Source: Didymodactylos carnosus
Lineage: Eukaryota > Rotifera > Eurotatoria > Philodinida > Philodinidae
Direction: 5' to 3'
NCBI GenBank assembly: GCA_905250885.1
Contig: CAJNOQ010003206.1
Span: forward strand, 1-21,014
DNA length: 21,014 nucleotides
The notes beneath the pieces were generated by a model. That model saw nothing but the letters and a program-made list of their open reading frames with translations. It had not been told where the DNA came from and made no database searches. The position numbers and the translations under genes were made by a program. Of this stretch, positions 1 through 9,860 are shown piece after piece. The first letter of the stretch is position 1. Every line of letters begins with the position of its first letter.

Positions 1-1755
1 AAAAGGCATGGACTAGAAAGAGACTTTTATGCGCATTTTGAATATGAACTTTGTTTTGAAATACACCCTTTTCTTTACTCTGTGGATGCAATTCTTTTTT
101 ACCAACTTTTATATAATTCTAAAAGTTGGTAAAAAAAGAATTGCATTCAGGACTGTTCATGGTAGTACTCTGGGCTTACTTCACGAAACCGTAGAGAACC
201 CTTCAAACGGACCATCTTCGGTTGCAAAAACCTCTTTGCAAAATGGCCGATGACGTTTTGTCTATGTCTAAAGAATAAACTATTTTTGGAGAACGCTTAA
301 CTCAAACAAGTTCAAATTTTATCTTAGGTAGTACTCATAGCAAGACAGCCCTGGTAAAAATTTAAGCTCATTAGCATTTGATTTGACGGAGTTATAGCAT
401 AAGCAAAATTTTCAACTAGAAAATCGCTCTTTTTCGGTATTTGACGGCTTTTTCTGCAAGCGCTTTAGCGGCAAGGGAAAGCATTTTGGAAAAAAATGCC
501 AAGAGACAAAAATGTTCAGGACACATTTCTCTGTCTGCTCTGATAATGTGAGAAAAGTCTGTGACGGTTCATTGAGCAACTTTGGTCGTCCCTATCGTGC
601 ACTGCCTCTTATGTAAAGTAACGATTAGCAAGAAAAGAAAAAATCGATTCAGAGATCCAATGAAAAACCAAAGGTTTTAGAAAGAATCGTTTTTCGATTT
701 TGACCATCAGATGCTGTTGGGCAAAATCAAAACGCTTAACGTAATAGATTGGAGACTTCTTTTCTACCTCTAAAGCACACTATGGGAAGACAATCATCGA
801 TCACTGTGTTGTTTTTTATTTTTCCAAACAGTAACAAATTTATCACAGCATACATAAATTGTCACAGTTAAAAACATTTCATCAAACAGCTAGCATTCGA
901 GGACAATGGACCGAACCATATTTAATGTCTATCGTCAATGAGAAAGATCTTGTTTATATCATTTAGCCATTGCACCATTTTCCGAGGTCGATATACTCTT
1001 TTTGTCTCTATTCTATTTTTAACATGGAAAGTTGAGAACTTCATATTAACATTGCTCTTGGAAAGATTGATGGACAGACATGCTTGGTGCTGCCAAATGT
1101 GTGGTTATAACGAGGGAATCTTTCGAGATGATAAAGCGCTTTTCGACTACTACTATCATAATGAGATAGATCCTAGTGAGTAATGAAAAAGCAGTACAAC
1201 GAGTAGAAATTTAGACGAATCGAAGTTGTTTAATGGCAAAGACACGTGGAATGTTTTACTAATAATAATATTCTATGGCTACTGTGGATGAGTGGCAAAG
1301 AAGAAAGGTTCGGTTGGTCACCATTGCATGTCACAGTTTTGGAGGCATACAACAAAATCCTTAATAGACTCTGCAGAGAGCTACAAAAGTCGTAGAATTA
1401 GAGAATACGAAACGCCGAGGCACAGATTCCATACCATGTCGTGCACCGAAAACAATGAATATTTTCCATTGTACCGAACTTTTTAGATTCCCTACGGTGA
1501 TTCAGTCCTTTCATCTAACGTCTGTCATAGTACACAGATGTCAGTTCACCTTCGATTTACGTACATTTTGTTGTGTTTTGGACGACGCCTCAACAGAACG
1601 TGCTTTTTAGACACAAACCTCAATGACGAATGCACCTTGATGATTATTATACACTTTTGCTTTTAAACACCATAGGAGCATCAGAAGAAAGAACAAAAAA
1701 ACAGAGAGGCAGCAAATCAATGTATGCGTGCTCTTTAGCTGAATACGTTTATTCT
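1..1755. other. AT-rich stretch without a supportable gene
   Basis: Short open frames of 60-80 codons exist (for example 938-1183 and 1292-1486, plus strand), but none resembles a family I recognise and none has a convincing start, splice or composition signal. One strong hairpin lies at 86-146 and is listed separately. The last part (about 1700-1855) is taken to be the promoter and leader of the esterase gene. Confidence 0.6.
86..146. repeat. Near-perfect 25-bp hairpin (short foldback repeat)
   Basis: The left arm 86-110 and right arm 121-146 are reverse complements over 25 bases, with one extra A in the A-run of the right arm, around a 10-nt loop. Both outer ends read ATGCAATTC on their own strand. 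This could be a tiny foldback element or the scar of one. No target-site duplication is evident and no function is claimed. Confidence 0.7.
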
Positions 1756-1757
1756 AG

Positions 1758-1766
1758 TATATAAAA
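1758..1766 (+). promoter_or_regulatory. TATA box of the esterase gene
   Basis: TATATAAAA lies about 90 nt upstream of the proposed ATG at 1856. That spacing fits transcription starting near 1790 with a leader of roughly 65 nt. It is the best TATA match in the preceding few hundred bases, but AT-rich surroundings make chance matches possible. Confidence 0.5.
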
Positions 1767-1855
1767 TTTTCCCACAGTAAAAAACGATGCATTATCGAGG
1801 AGTTAACACTGAATCAAGTTGTATAAACTGAATCAGAGAAAAAGCAGCATTGAAA

Positions 1856-4262
1856 ATGACCAGGTATGTATAATATCCGTAGTTGAGTAGCTGATAGGCA
1901 AAAGTACAACTGTAGCTTTTGCTACGTTAAGGGACTGGTTGTTTCTATTAGCTGTCGTTTGCGTCACTGCTAGTGATGCTTCGTGGGCTCAACTGAAAAT
2001 AAACACTCCATCGTTAGGCACCATTCAAGGTGAACTCAATCCCAATGTGGCAAATGTTCGTCAATTCATTGGTATTCCCTTTGCTCAACCGCCTATTGGT
2101 AACCTTCGTTTTAAACCACCTGTTTCCACCCTTACCGTTGATAACGCATCATCTACCATCATTTACAATGCCACGGCAGCAGCACATCAGGGTGGATTTC
2201 CTCTGCTCGACTGCATGCAGCTCTCTTTGTTGAATTCCAGCGTGATATTGGGACAAGAAGATTGTCTGTATTTGGACATTTTTCTGCCATTGAACGTCAG
2301 CACCATGTCCTTGTTACCTGTTATTATTTATATTTACGGTGGTGGTTTTCAAACATCGGATCCTCACGATCCAAGTCACGTTATTTCACTGTATCAGAAT
2401 GTAATATATGTTGCCATTCGTTATCGTGTCAACGTATTTGGCTTTATGGCGTCAACATTGCTGTCGGCTAGTCGATCAGGAGCAATTCAAGCCTCAGGTC
2501 TGCAAGGTTTTGAAGACCAGCAAATGGCAATGAGATGGGTTCGAGATAATATTCAGTGTGAGTGGGAGCTAAAGTACTTTTTCTGGATTATCCTGTCTTC
2601 ATAAATCTAGTTTCATAAACCACACATTGATGAAACTTTTTATAAGTTTCATAAATTCATAAATATGTGATTTTTGTTGTTTCAGGTTCAATTAATTAGT
2701 TCCATAATTAATTGAAGTATTAATATGTCACATAGAGACATATAACATTTTATAATAATATCTCACAGAGATAGGTATGAGTTACTTATAGACATACACT
2801 GATTCAAATAAACTAAAAGCGTATATACACGTCTCAAAGTGAAATGTGAGCCCCTCAGAGACATAAGCAGGTATCTTAATTGATCAATTAAACCAATTTA
2901 ATTAACAACAATAGGTCTCTAAGATTAATTACAAAAATATTTCTCTGCGACCCATATTAAACGTTTTATGAAACCTTCTTACAAGTTTCATAAAATTTTT
3001 CATTTTTATGTAACTTCTGGGTTAATCAATTCAACATACAACTTTCCTAAGTTTTATAACGTTCCAAGTTTCATAAATGTGTGAGTTATGAAACTGGATT
3101 TATGAAGACAGGATATCCCCTTTTTCTGGCAATCCGGTTTTTCTGTTTCTCTATTCCAGCATTTGGTGGTGATCCCAGACGCGTTACATTGCAAGGCCAT
3201 TCGGCCGGTGCTATTTCAGTTTGCCTTCATTTGATTGCACCCGCGTCTCAGGATTTATTTCAACGTGCCATCATCGAAAGTGGAGGCTGTGATGTGACAC
3301 AATTGCCTTTGAACCAAATGGAAGTAATTGGAGATGAGATTTCGTCTTACTTTTGCAATTCCTCAGCGGATGTTATCTCATGTTTGCAATCGATTAACGC
3401 ATCCACTTTGCTTCAGTATGCGCAATCTAAAGATTATCTAAATTTCTTTTCTCCAAATGCCATCCATCCACCAATCGACGGTCTCATTATTCCTGATTCA
3501 ATAACGAATCTATTTCAGCAGAATAAATTTGCGACAAATGTTTCTCTGTTATCTGGAACAGTCAATGCTGAATTTGGCTTGTTTATTGCAGGCGGCTTTG
3601 AGACAGGATGGCAAATAAGAAATTTAAGTCAGACTATATTATCTCAGTGGGTTCAGTTGTTTTCCAGAGGTCAATCAGCATACTTAAACTCTACCTACAA
3701 TCCATATGTCGCTCCGTACTTGCCACCGACACTAGTCAACTATTTCGGTTTGACTGACGCGCTTTCAACGGGTATATTTCAGTGTCCTGTTCGTCGAACA
3801 GTCGCCCATTTAGCCAGTAATGGAACTGGATCTGTGTATTTGTACTCCTTTGATTATATTCCACTGTCGTCTCCTTTCGCCGATTTATCACAGTCTGTTC
3901 ACGGTCAAGAACTTCCATTCGTATTCAACACACCCAATTCGTCCGCGTTGACACAAATTATATTTCCGGTGAGCACATTCACTGTCAATGAACAACTGTT
4001 AGCGTCAACTATGAGTTTACTTTGGACTCGATTTGTCGTCAACGGGAATCCAAATGCGCCCCTTGATGGAGAAGCAACAAATCCATTGATAACTCAGTTA
4101 ACTCAGCTTGGTGGCTGGCCGGCGTATTCGGTGAATGCCACAACTAATCTTTCTTCTTACCTGATATTCGCAAATACGGCAACGGGGAACAGTAGTGCCA
4201 CCCTTCGTTTATCAACGAACGGTACCATTCCCCGACGTGTGCCGCATGGGATCAGGTTGTGA
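1856..4262 (+). CDS. Secreted type-B carboxylesterase (alpha/beta hydrolase), three exons
   Basis: This is a serine ester hydrolase of the carboxylesterase/cholinesterase family. The proposed exons are 1856-1863, 1932-2557 and 3160-4262, which sum to 1737 nt, an exact multiple of three (578 residues). The start ATG (1856) is followed after eight coding bases by a GTATGT donor. Acceptors ending at 1931 (used here) or 1904 both restore the frame into a hydrophobic signal peptide (WLFLLAVVCV) with probable cleavage near ASWAQ. Visible family marks are the oxyanion-hole motif YGGGF, the EDCLYLD signature, the nucleophile elbow GHSAG, an acidic member in VNAEFG and the catalytic His in HGQELPFVF. 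Several N-glycosylation sequons fit secretion. The length is normal for the family. The last 11 codons look wrong: the adjacent frame contains a family-like CAAWD ending, so a 1-nt frameshift near 4230 is suspected. Substrate cannot be told. Confidence 0.9.
1864..1931 (+). other. Intron 1 of the esterase gene (proposed)
   Basis: The donor GTATGT follows directly after ATGACCAG. The 68-nt choice ends at TTAAG (1931). A 41-nt alternative ends at AAAAG (1904), is also in frame and would add nine residues before the signal peptide. Without it no ATG precedes the signal peptide in frame, because a TAG stop lies at 1888-1890. Only a transcript can decide between the two acceptors. Confidence 0.55.
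2558..3159 (+). other. Intron 2 of the esterase gene (602 nt, carrying a transposon)
   Basis: Splicing after CAGT (2557) at GTGAGT and before CATTTGG (3160), following CTATTCCAG, joins the family-conserved text NIQ and SFGGDP without a gap and keeps the frame. The intron is about ten times longer than the other introns here; removing the inserted element at 2591-3113 would leave only about 77 nt, a typical size for this locus. Confidence 0.85.
2591..3113. mobile_element. MITE-like inverted-repeat element inside an esterase intron
   Basis: The first 47 nt match the reverse complement of the last 47 nt at 43 positions; both ends start TCCTGTCTTCATAAAT. A TA dinucleotide flanks each end (2589-2590 and 3114-3115), as expected for a TA-targeting Tc1/mariner-type insertion. 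The interior is AT-rich, has no coding frame and contains further GTTTCATAAA copies near both ends. It contains an internal TTGTTTCAG that could act as a cryptic splice acceptor. Family assignment rests only on the TA target. Confidence 0.85.
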
Positions 4263-4356
4263 AAAATCCAACTATTGTAAAACGATGTGCTGTTGGTTTT
4301 AGTGGTGTTAGTTGTTCATCAGTGGTGATGCCCAATAATATATAAAATTCTACGAA

Positions 4357-4362
4357 AATAAA
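4357..4362 (+). promoter_or_regulatory. Polyadenylation signal AATAAA of the esterase gene
   Basis: AATAAA lies 95 nt after the annotated stop, and 12 nt after the alternative stop at 4343-4345 in the shifted frame, a normal distance for a cleavage signal. It is the first such hexamer after the gene. Confidence 0.55.
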
Positions 4363-4845
4363 GATCTGAATCAGTCCTAGCACAGATTTTAATGTGCTTC
4401 TTCAACATTTAGAGATTGTAGATCGAAGGAAAAGATGAAAAATTATGTAGAGCATCAAAATCGTTTTTTTCGAAAACCCATTGCATTATCCACTTTAAGC
4501 ATCTATTTGAAGCATTAAGAACTCAACATCAAATGTCTGGGGCATGTGCTAATTTTCCTCATTTTTCTTTGTATGCTTTTTTCTCTCCTAAATCGTAGGA
4601 ACGTCATCGGTGTCGATAGCTTTGCGAGCAGTGAAATCAAGATAGACACAATTCATGCAACTATTTCTTTGAGTCGTATGCAGCCTCTTATTTTTATATC
4701 TGTTTTTCGTTCCCGCCCTCGTCTGAGATATATAGACAGGGCAGTTAGCATCGCACTCGCTTCTCCGAGACATATACAGTCTCTTTTTATGTTAACGGAC
4801 ATTATGTGTTTTTGCTGGGATTTTTTTTTGTTTAGTCATTTTTTT
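4363..4845. other. Intergenic stretch, no gene seen
   Basis: An open frame of about 144 codons runs through 4546-4980, but its end lies inside a repeat whose second copy has a stop in the same frame, and its text resembles nothing I know. It is most likely a chance frame. No RNA gene or element ends were recognised. Confidence 0.5.
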
Positions 4846-5231
4846 ACAAAATGTGCACAACGTGATCGAGCGAACTACGCTACTTGGAAAACTTCTGAAA
4901 ACGGGAGGACAATCTCTCGACATTGGAGATTGATCAATGCACGTTCTTTTTCAAAACTAAGTCCAGATTCGGCGCCATAATCTACACAAGTAGTACTAAA
5001 ATGTTTTTTGAACTTAGAAACTTTTCATATATTTATAAGAGTTGATTGTCCGGCGCCATTTATTGTTAGGACGAAATAATTTAATTCTTTGTTCTTTATA
5101 AATAAAACAGTAAGACATTTGAAAGCTGAGTAGAGATTTTAACTTTAATTTTTTAATGATCTCTTTGTCTCTGTTAATATGACCAGGATCTGTCGACATC
5201 GCAACTTGTGCGCAGCACAATTGCTTTCTAG
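4846..5231. repeat. Unidentified interspersed repeat, copy A
   Basis: It begins ACAAAATGTGCAC and ends GCTTTCTAG. It aligns over its whole length with the material at 5275-5844. Landmarks in order are an ATCTC...GAGAT short stem around a GACAT core, two CGGCGCCAT motifs about 75 nt apart, TTATAAATAAAACAG, and a GTCGACATCGCAACTTG tail. No coding frame is conserved between copies. It could be a solo LTR, a non-autonomous element or a local tandem duplication; none is proven. Confidence 0.75.
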
Positions 5232-5274
5232 TTGTTTTTTATTTTCTTCTTTCTTTATTTCGTCCCTTTATTAG

Positions 5275-5844
5275 ACAAAATGTGCACCTCGTGATCTAGA
5301 GAACTGCGAAAGCTAGAAAAGTTCTGAAAAAGGTAGGATAATCTCCCGACATCGGAGATTGATCAATGTATGTTCTTTTTTCAAAACTACGTCCAGATTC
5401 GGCGCCATAAGCTACACAAATAGAAACAGAAATGTTTTTGGACTTAGAAAATTTTCGTGTATTTATAAGAGTTGATTGTCCGGCGCCATTTGTACTTGAG
5501 ACAAAATGTCAAATAAATATATCTGTATTGATATGATTTACTCAATATATATAAATATATATATATTGAGTAAATCAAAGCAAAAATGCCATGTTTGCAG
5601 CCTACTGGTAGGATCTGCTTGGAGCGGCAGGTTCTGCCAGAGTCAGCGTCTGTCGACATCGCAACTTGTGCGCAGCGCAATTGCATTCTAGTTTAATTCT
5701 TTGTTCTTTATAAATAAAACAGTAAGACATTTGAAAGCTGAGTAGAGATTTTAACTTTAATTTTTTAATGATCTCTGTGTCTCTGTTAGTATGACCAGGG
5801 TCGGTCGACATCGCAACTTGTACGCAGCAATATTGCTTTCTAGT
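5275..5844. repeat. Unidentified interspersed repeat, copy B with a 200-bp insert
   Basis: The left part (5275 to about 5492) matches the first half of copy A, and the right part (about 5692-5844) matches its second half. Between them sit about 200 bp not present in copy A. These include an AT-rich hairpin and an extra copy of the GTCGACATCGCAACTTG tail (from 5652). The tail therefore occurs three times, at 5192, 5652 and 5804, which suggests that a third, mostly deleted copy is embedded here. Confidence 0.75.
5535..5576. repeat. Perfect 19-bp AT-rich hairpin
   Basis: Arms 5535-5553 and 5558-5576 are exact reverse complements around a 4-nt AATA loop; the outer part reads GATTTACTCAA. It lies in the insert that distinguishes repeat copy B from copy A. 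Confidence 0.8.
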
Positions 5845-5879
5845 TTGCTTTCTAATTTCTCTTTTTGCCTTTTGTTCCC

Positions 5880-6550
5880 GTAATCCACCATAATCAACTA
5901 TGAATAATGATGCGGATCGCTCTTATTATAGTTTTACGACTGATTACCAAAATAATCGATTATATGAAATCCATTTAGTGGTTGTCGTAACTTATTAGGC
6001 ATGTTGCATAGCAGCTTCGCACTATTTCCCGTAGTAAGAATTGACTATGATGAATTATTTCGGTAAATGTAAGACTCCATTGCCTAAATAATCGGTTATA
6101 GTCGGTTATTAATAGGGTATTAAAGTAATAAGGGGCCAATGTAACATTTGTAACTGATTTTGTTGATTGATAATAAGACAATAACAAAAGCGTAACATCG
6201 AACAAAGGTAACCGATTACAACCGATCACGGAGTTCGGGGCGCAGATAGTATCTCAGAGCAAGGAGTGGTCCTGCTAAAAAAACTTTTCACATACAAAAA
6301 GACTTATTAAAAATTTTATGTGACAACACAAAAGAAAAACTATTCTGTAACCAGAGGGTGGTAACTACCCTCCCGCTACCCCCACCCGTCCAGTAGCTAA
6401 GCCTTCGGAGATAATTGATTATTTGGAGACTGAAATCGATAGATTTGAAATCGTAATTTATTATAATCGATCACAAATATTGCATTCTATATTCTATTCT
6501 TGTTACTTCATCACCTTTTTAATCGATTACAATAATGAATATTTGATTAT
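5880..6550. repeat. Cluster of AATCGATTA / AATCGGTTA motifs
   Basis: Variants of TAATCGATTA or its AACCGATTA form recur on both strands near 5950, 6087-6110, 6210-6228, 6435, 6467 and 6520. Clusters like this are typical of the subterminal regions of hAT elements and their non-autonomous derivatives. I could not define terminal repeats or target-site duplications, so the limits are only those of the cluster. No gene is seen here. Confidence 0.45.
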
Positions 6551-6902
6551 ATTTTTACATGAGCACTGCTGCTATCTATACCAAAATATAATGCAATCCG
6601 ATGTTTTTTGAATAACTTTTGAACGAAAAGTGATAAAGTGGTGTCCAGATTCTGAAACGAGACACTCTAGACTGTAAATCAATGGAGAAGTCAGGTCTAT
6701 CGATCAGGTTTACCAGGGTGTACCCTTTGAGACATAATCCGAAGTTCACCGTTCCCAGCCCCCGCAATGAAAGCCGAACTTAAATAACACCAGTCGATAG
6801 CCAGCACATTGCTCTTCAAAAATACGCAAGTCTCCGCCCTGCATCTTCTTTGGTTCCGGCGATACCGGCGTTTTCCGAGAACACACCTCTATCGTTCTAG
6901 AC
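6551..6902. other. Less AT-rich stretch before the hAT element, no clear gene
   Basis: From about 6690 to 6900 the composition is visibly less AT-rich than the surroundings. Two overlapping minus-strand frames of about 63 codons (6576-6767 and 6746-6937) cover it, but neither matches a known family and the second runs into the hAT end. It may be part of an older repeat. Confidence 0.35.
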
Positions 6903-7086
6903 CAGAGATGGGCAAGTGAAGTCATTTTTTGACTCAAACAATTTTATCGAGACTCATAACTTGACTCGGGTTGACCTGAGGTTTGCGTGAAATGACTTGA
7001 CTTGACTTATGACTTGGCCCACAAAACCAAGTCATTTTCAAGTCCAAATAGTGCATGCGATTGAGGGTTTTATGCAGTAATAATTA

Positions 7087-7299
7087 GGGATGTTACAAGT
7101 ATGGTGAGTGAATAAATGATCACTTATTCACATAGGCACTTTTGTGTTCTGTCACCTTTTCCGACGACATTATAGCCGAACGTTCTTTATTCGTACGTAT
7201 AGTAGATACATTCCGCTATAACGTCGTCGAGTGGCAGAACACAAAAGTGCCTATGTGAATAAGTGATCATTTATTCACTCACCATATTTGTAACATCCC
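7087..7299. mobile_element. 213-bp nearly perfect palindromic MITE nested in the hAT leader
   Basis: The outer 69 nt of each side are reverse complements with only two mismatches, and the similarity continues with one small gap almost to the centre. The ends read GGGATGTTAC and TA flanks both sides (7085-7086 and 7300-7301). ATT on both sides is an alternative reading of the target duplication. It has no coding capacity. The closely matching arms suggest that it is younger than the surrounding hAT copy. Confidence 0.9.
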
Positions 7300-7548
7300 T
7301 ATTGTCACCTCTAAGTGATAAATTTGCTTGGAAATCAAAAGTTCAAAAATTGTAAATGTTTGATCAATACCAGACGTATTGTAAGAAAAAGAAAATGCCC
7401 CCGAATATATGAACTAATTCTTTTTCTATTTGCGCTGGTCATGTGATTGACCTACTACTGTTTATGAATGATTCATCGATTCGTTGAGAGGTGAAAAGTA
7501 AAAACGAAGAAAAATCTTGTGTTAAAGTGACATTGCTCAAATTTAAAC

Positions 7549-9455
7549 ATGGATAAGCAAAGTCATTCTGCAGACGATCACGTTTTATTGCTTGGTGACA
7601 TGCAAAAGCGATCAACCGAACAACCGATTCCAGTGCTGTCAAGACAATCGGTGCTCTATCTCCATCATCACCCTCTACTGTGTTCAAAAACTACACGTGA
7701 CAAATTCTTCAAAGATCTCAAATATGAAAAAGGAAATACTAAATGGTCAGCTCTGTGCTTACTGTGTGATAATTCAAAAAGAGTTGTTGATAATGTGGGC
7801 GTAACATCGAATTTTACTCGCCATGCACGAGAGAATCATAAAGAAGAATATTAGCAATGGTTGACTGATTTGAAAACCTGTGGTGCGTCGAAATACACGA
7901 GTAAAATCACAGCTCATTTTCCGACCAAAAGTTCCTCAACGTCAAGTCATTCATATGGTTCCCATCATCCTCGTCAAGTTGAATTATCAAAAGGAATTGT
8001 GAATAACCTAATCATTAAATTAGGTTTACCAATGCTAATTGTTGAATCTTCAGCGTTTGTCGATTTTATGAAGACGGTTGATCCAAAATTCATAATGACT
8101 AGCCGAGAACTATGAGTTGAACAACCATACCACACATTTGTATAAAAAAATGAATGGTCGTTTGAAATCATTTTCTGCAGAAGCCAAATTTCTTTCGTTA
8201 ACATTGGATGTTTGGGATGGATCGACGAATGAGGTCTTTTTTTGTGTAACAGGTATGTTTATCTTTAAAGTTCAAACTATTACTTTTCTTTTTTTATGTT
8301 GCCGTTTCCAGGACATGCCATTATTGATGACCAGTTTAAATCCTACGTATTGTGTTTCGTCGTTGCTACAAAAATATGAAGACGTCATTAATTCATGTGG
8401 TATTCGAGATAAAATCGTTCGTTTGATAACCGATAATGCTTCGAACAATCTGAGTGCACTTCAAGATTTAATTAGTCCAGGTTTCGAAGATTATTTCACG
8501 AGCCAACGTTACGCGTTGGAATTCCTAGTTTAATACTGTTAAACACGTTCTTGCCATTCCTTCGTCTGAATTGAATGACATTTCGCTTGAATTGAAGTAC
8601 AACCATCTCTGTTTGAATTGCCGTGATTTGACGATGTTAAACGAATTCATTGCGCTACTATCCTTGTTTGCCGAAGCAACAACAGTCATACAGTTATAAA
8701 ATGCTGCCTCTATTTCATTTGTTGCTCCGAGCATTTTGGCCATATATTTTGATTTGAAAAATGAAAAGAATAATATTCGATACACGACAATCTTATGTGA
8801 TACTTTATTATCATCGTTACTTTCACGATTTGGGGGACTTTTGGAGCAGTTAGAAATTGATATTAGTGATGCTATTGATTTGAAAGTGAACCAGAAGTTT
8901 TACGATCTATACAAGGATCCAATCTTTAATTTCACCATTTCTTGACGGAATGTTCAAACTTCGCTGGATAACCGGGTCATCCCTTCCCGATTTAACAAAA
9001 CAAAGAGTATGTAACAAGATCCAAAAGTTGATCTTTAATTATTGTGTTCAAACGGAACAAACCACTGCTACTAATCCTACTATTTTCGTTGATACAAATT
9101 CAGTACAAACATCACAACAAACATCACTTATTCTGTCGCGAAGTCAAAGCATAGTCAAACGAAAGGAACTATTCGCAAATATCGAACGTGGAGATAGAGA
9201 TGTTAAAAAACCCAAAACAGGTGATCCATATGAACTCATCAAAGAAGATATAGCACGATATTGTAACGATCATAATAATGACAGTATGTTGCTTGTCAAA
9301 TCATTATCATCGCACTCATACAAAACATTGCATAAACTGGCTGTGTAGGGTTTCTCTCATACTCTCTCAAAGTGGATTTCTATTTCGACCTCATCGAGCT
9401 CGGATGACACGAAACAACTGACATTATTGAAATGTAATCATGATCTACTGCAATG
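7549..9455 (+). pseudogene. hAT-family transposase remnant (BED finger, RNase H-like fold, hATC tail)
   Basis: Reading starts at the ATG at 7549. A BED-type zinc finger (CLLC, then HARENH) occupies about residues 60-100. A TAG stop follows it (7852-7854), then continuation in the same frame with LSKGIVNNLIIK and SRELL-type text. A +1 shift near 8115 leads to the catalytic-core start LTLDVWDGSTNE. After a 59-nt intron the frame breaks again near 8360 and continues through LITDNASNN. Family text resumes in another frame from about 8520 (ALLSLFAEATT, internal stop near 8697) to LLSRFGGLLEQLE. After a further shift it runs from 8950 to HKLAV and ends with the hATC-like FLFRPHRARMTRNN near 9400-9455. 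With at least two stops and several frameshifts it cannot encode an active enzyme. Confidence 0.85.
8253..8311 (+). other. 59-nt intron in the hAT transposase remnant
   Basis: The donor GTATGT and acceptor TTTCCAG remove 59 nt and join VFFCVTG to HAIIDDQFKSY, which restores the order expected in hAT transposases. The size matches the other short introns in the window, so the element appears adapted to the host splicing machinery. Confidence 0.7.
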
Positions 9456-9860
9456 ATATTTGTCTTGTTCATATTCTTTATCTGTACTCCTTTCATTTTT
9501 GTTATAAGGCTCTATTGAGCTTTCATTCTTTCCTTGTCGTTTTCTTGTTGCAGTGTGTTGTTATACTCATGAAATCTAACCAGAAACATATTTATCTTTC
9601 ATAAAAGATCGAAACATCGAAGTTGAGAAATTTGACTTGAGAACTTTTCTGAACACACATGACTTGACTTGACTTGACGTTTTCTTTCCATGACTTGACT
9701 TGACTTGTGACTTGAGAAACAATTTTGTCGAAGAAACTTGTTGTAGTTGTAAGAAGCACTAATCCAAAAAGAGAAGTTCAAATTTTTAATTTAGTAAACG
9801 AACGATCAGCTGAAAATCAGCTGTTCATATTTTATGAGTTAGACATCTCTATCTATATTT

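Larger units (their letters stand above)
6904..9850 (+). mobile_element. Decayed hAT DNA transposon with BED-finger transposase
   Basis: The left end starts AGAGATGGGCAAGT and the right end finishes ACATCTCT, giving a short imperfect terminal inverted repeat. Both ends carry subterminal arrays of TGACTTGACTT (about 6950-7050 and 9630-9715), a pattern common in hAT elements. The transposase remnant lies at 7549-9455. A MITE is nested in the 5' leader. No convincing 8-bp target duplication remains, so the outer limits are approximate. Confidence 0.75.

Noticed and set aside
4546..4980. 144-codon open frame
   Set aside because: It runs into repeat copy A, and the second repeat copy has a stop in the same frame, so the frame is not conserved.
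8525..8785. 86-codon minus-strand frame
   Set aside because: It is the antisense shadow of clear hAT transposase text on the plus strand (ALLSLFAEATT onward).
6895..9859. Possible 8-bp target-site duplication of the BED-finger hAT element
   Set aside because: The bases outside the two ends do not match convincingly in any register tried, so none is claimed.
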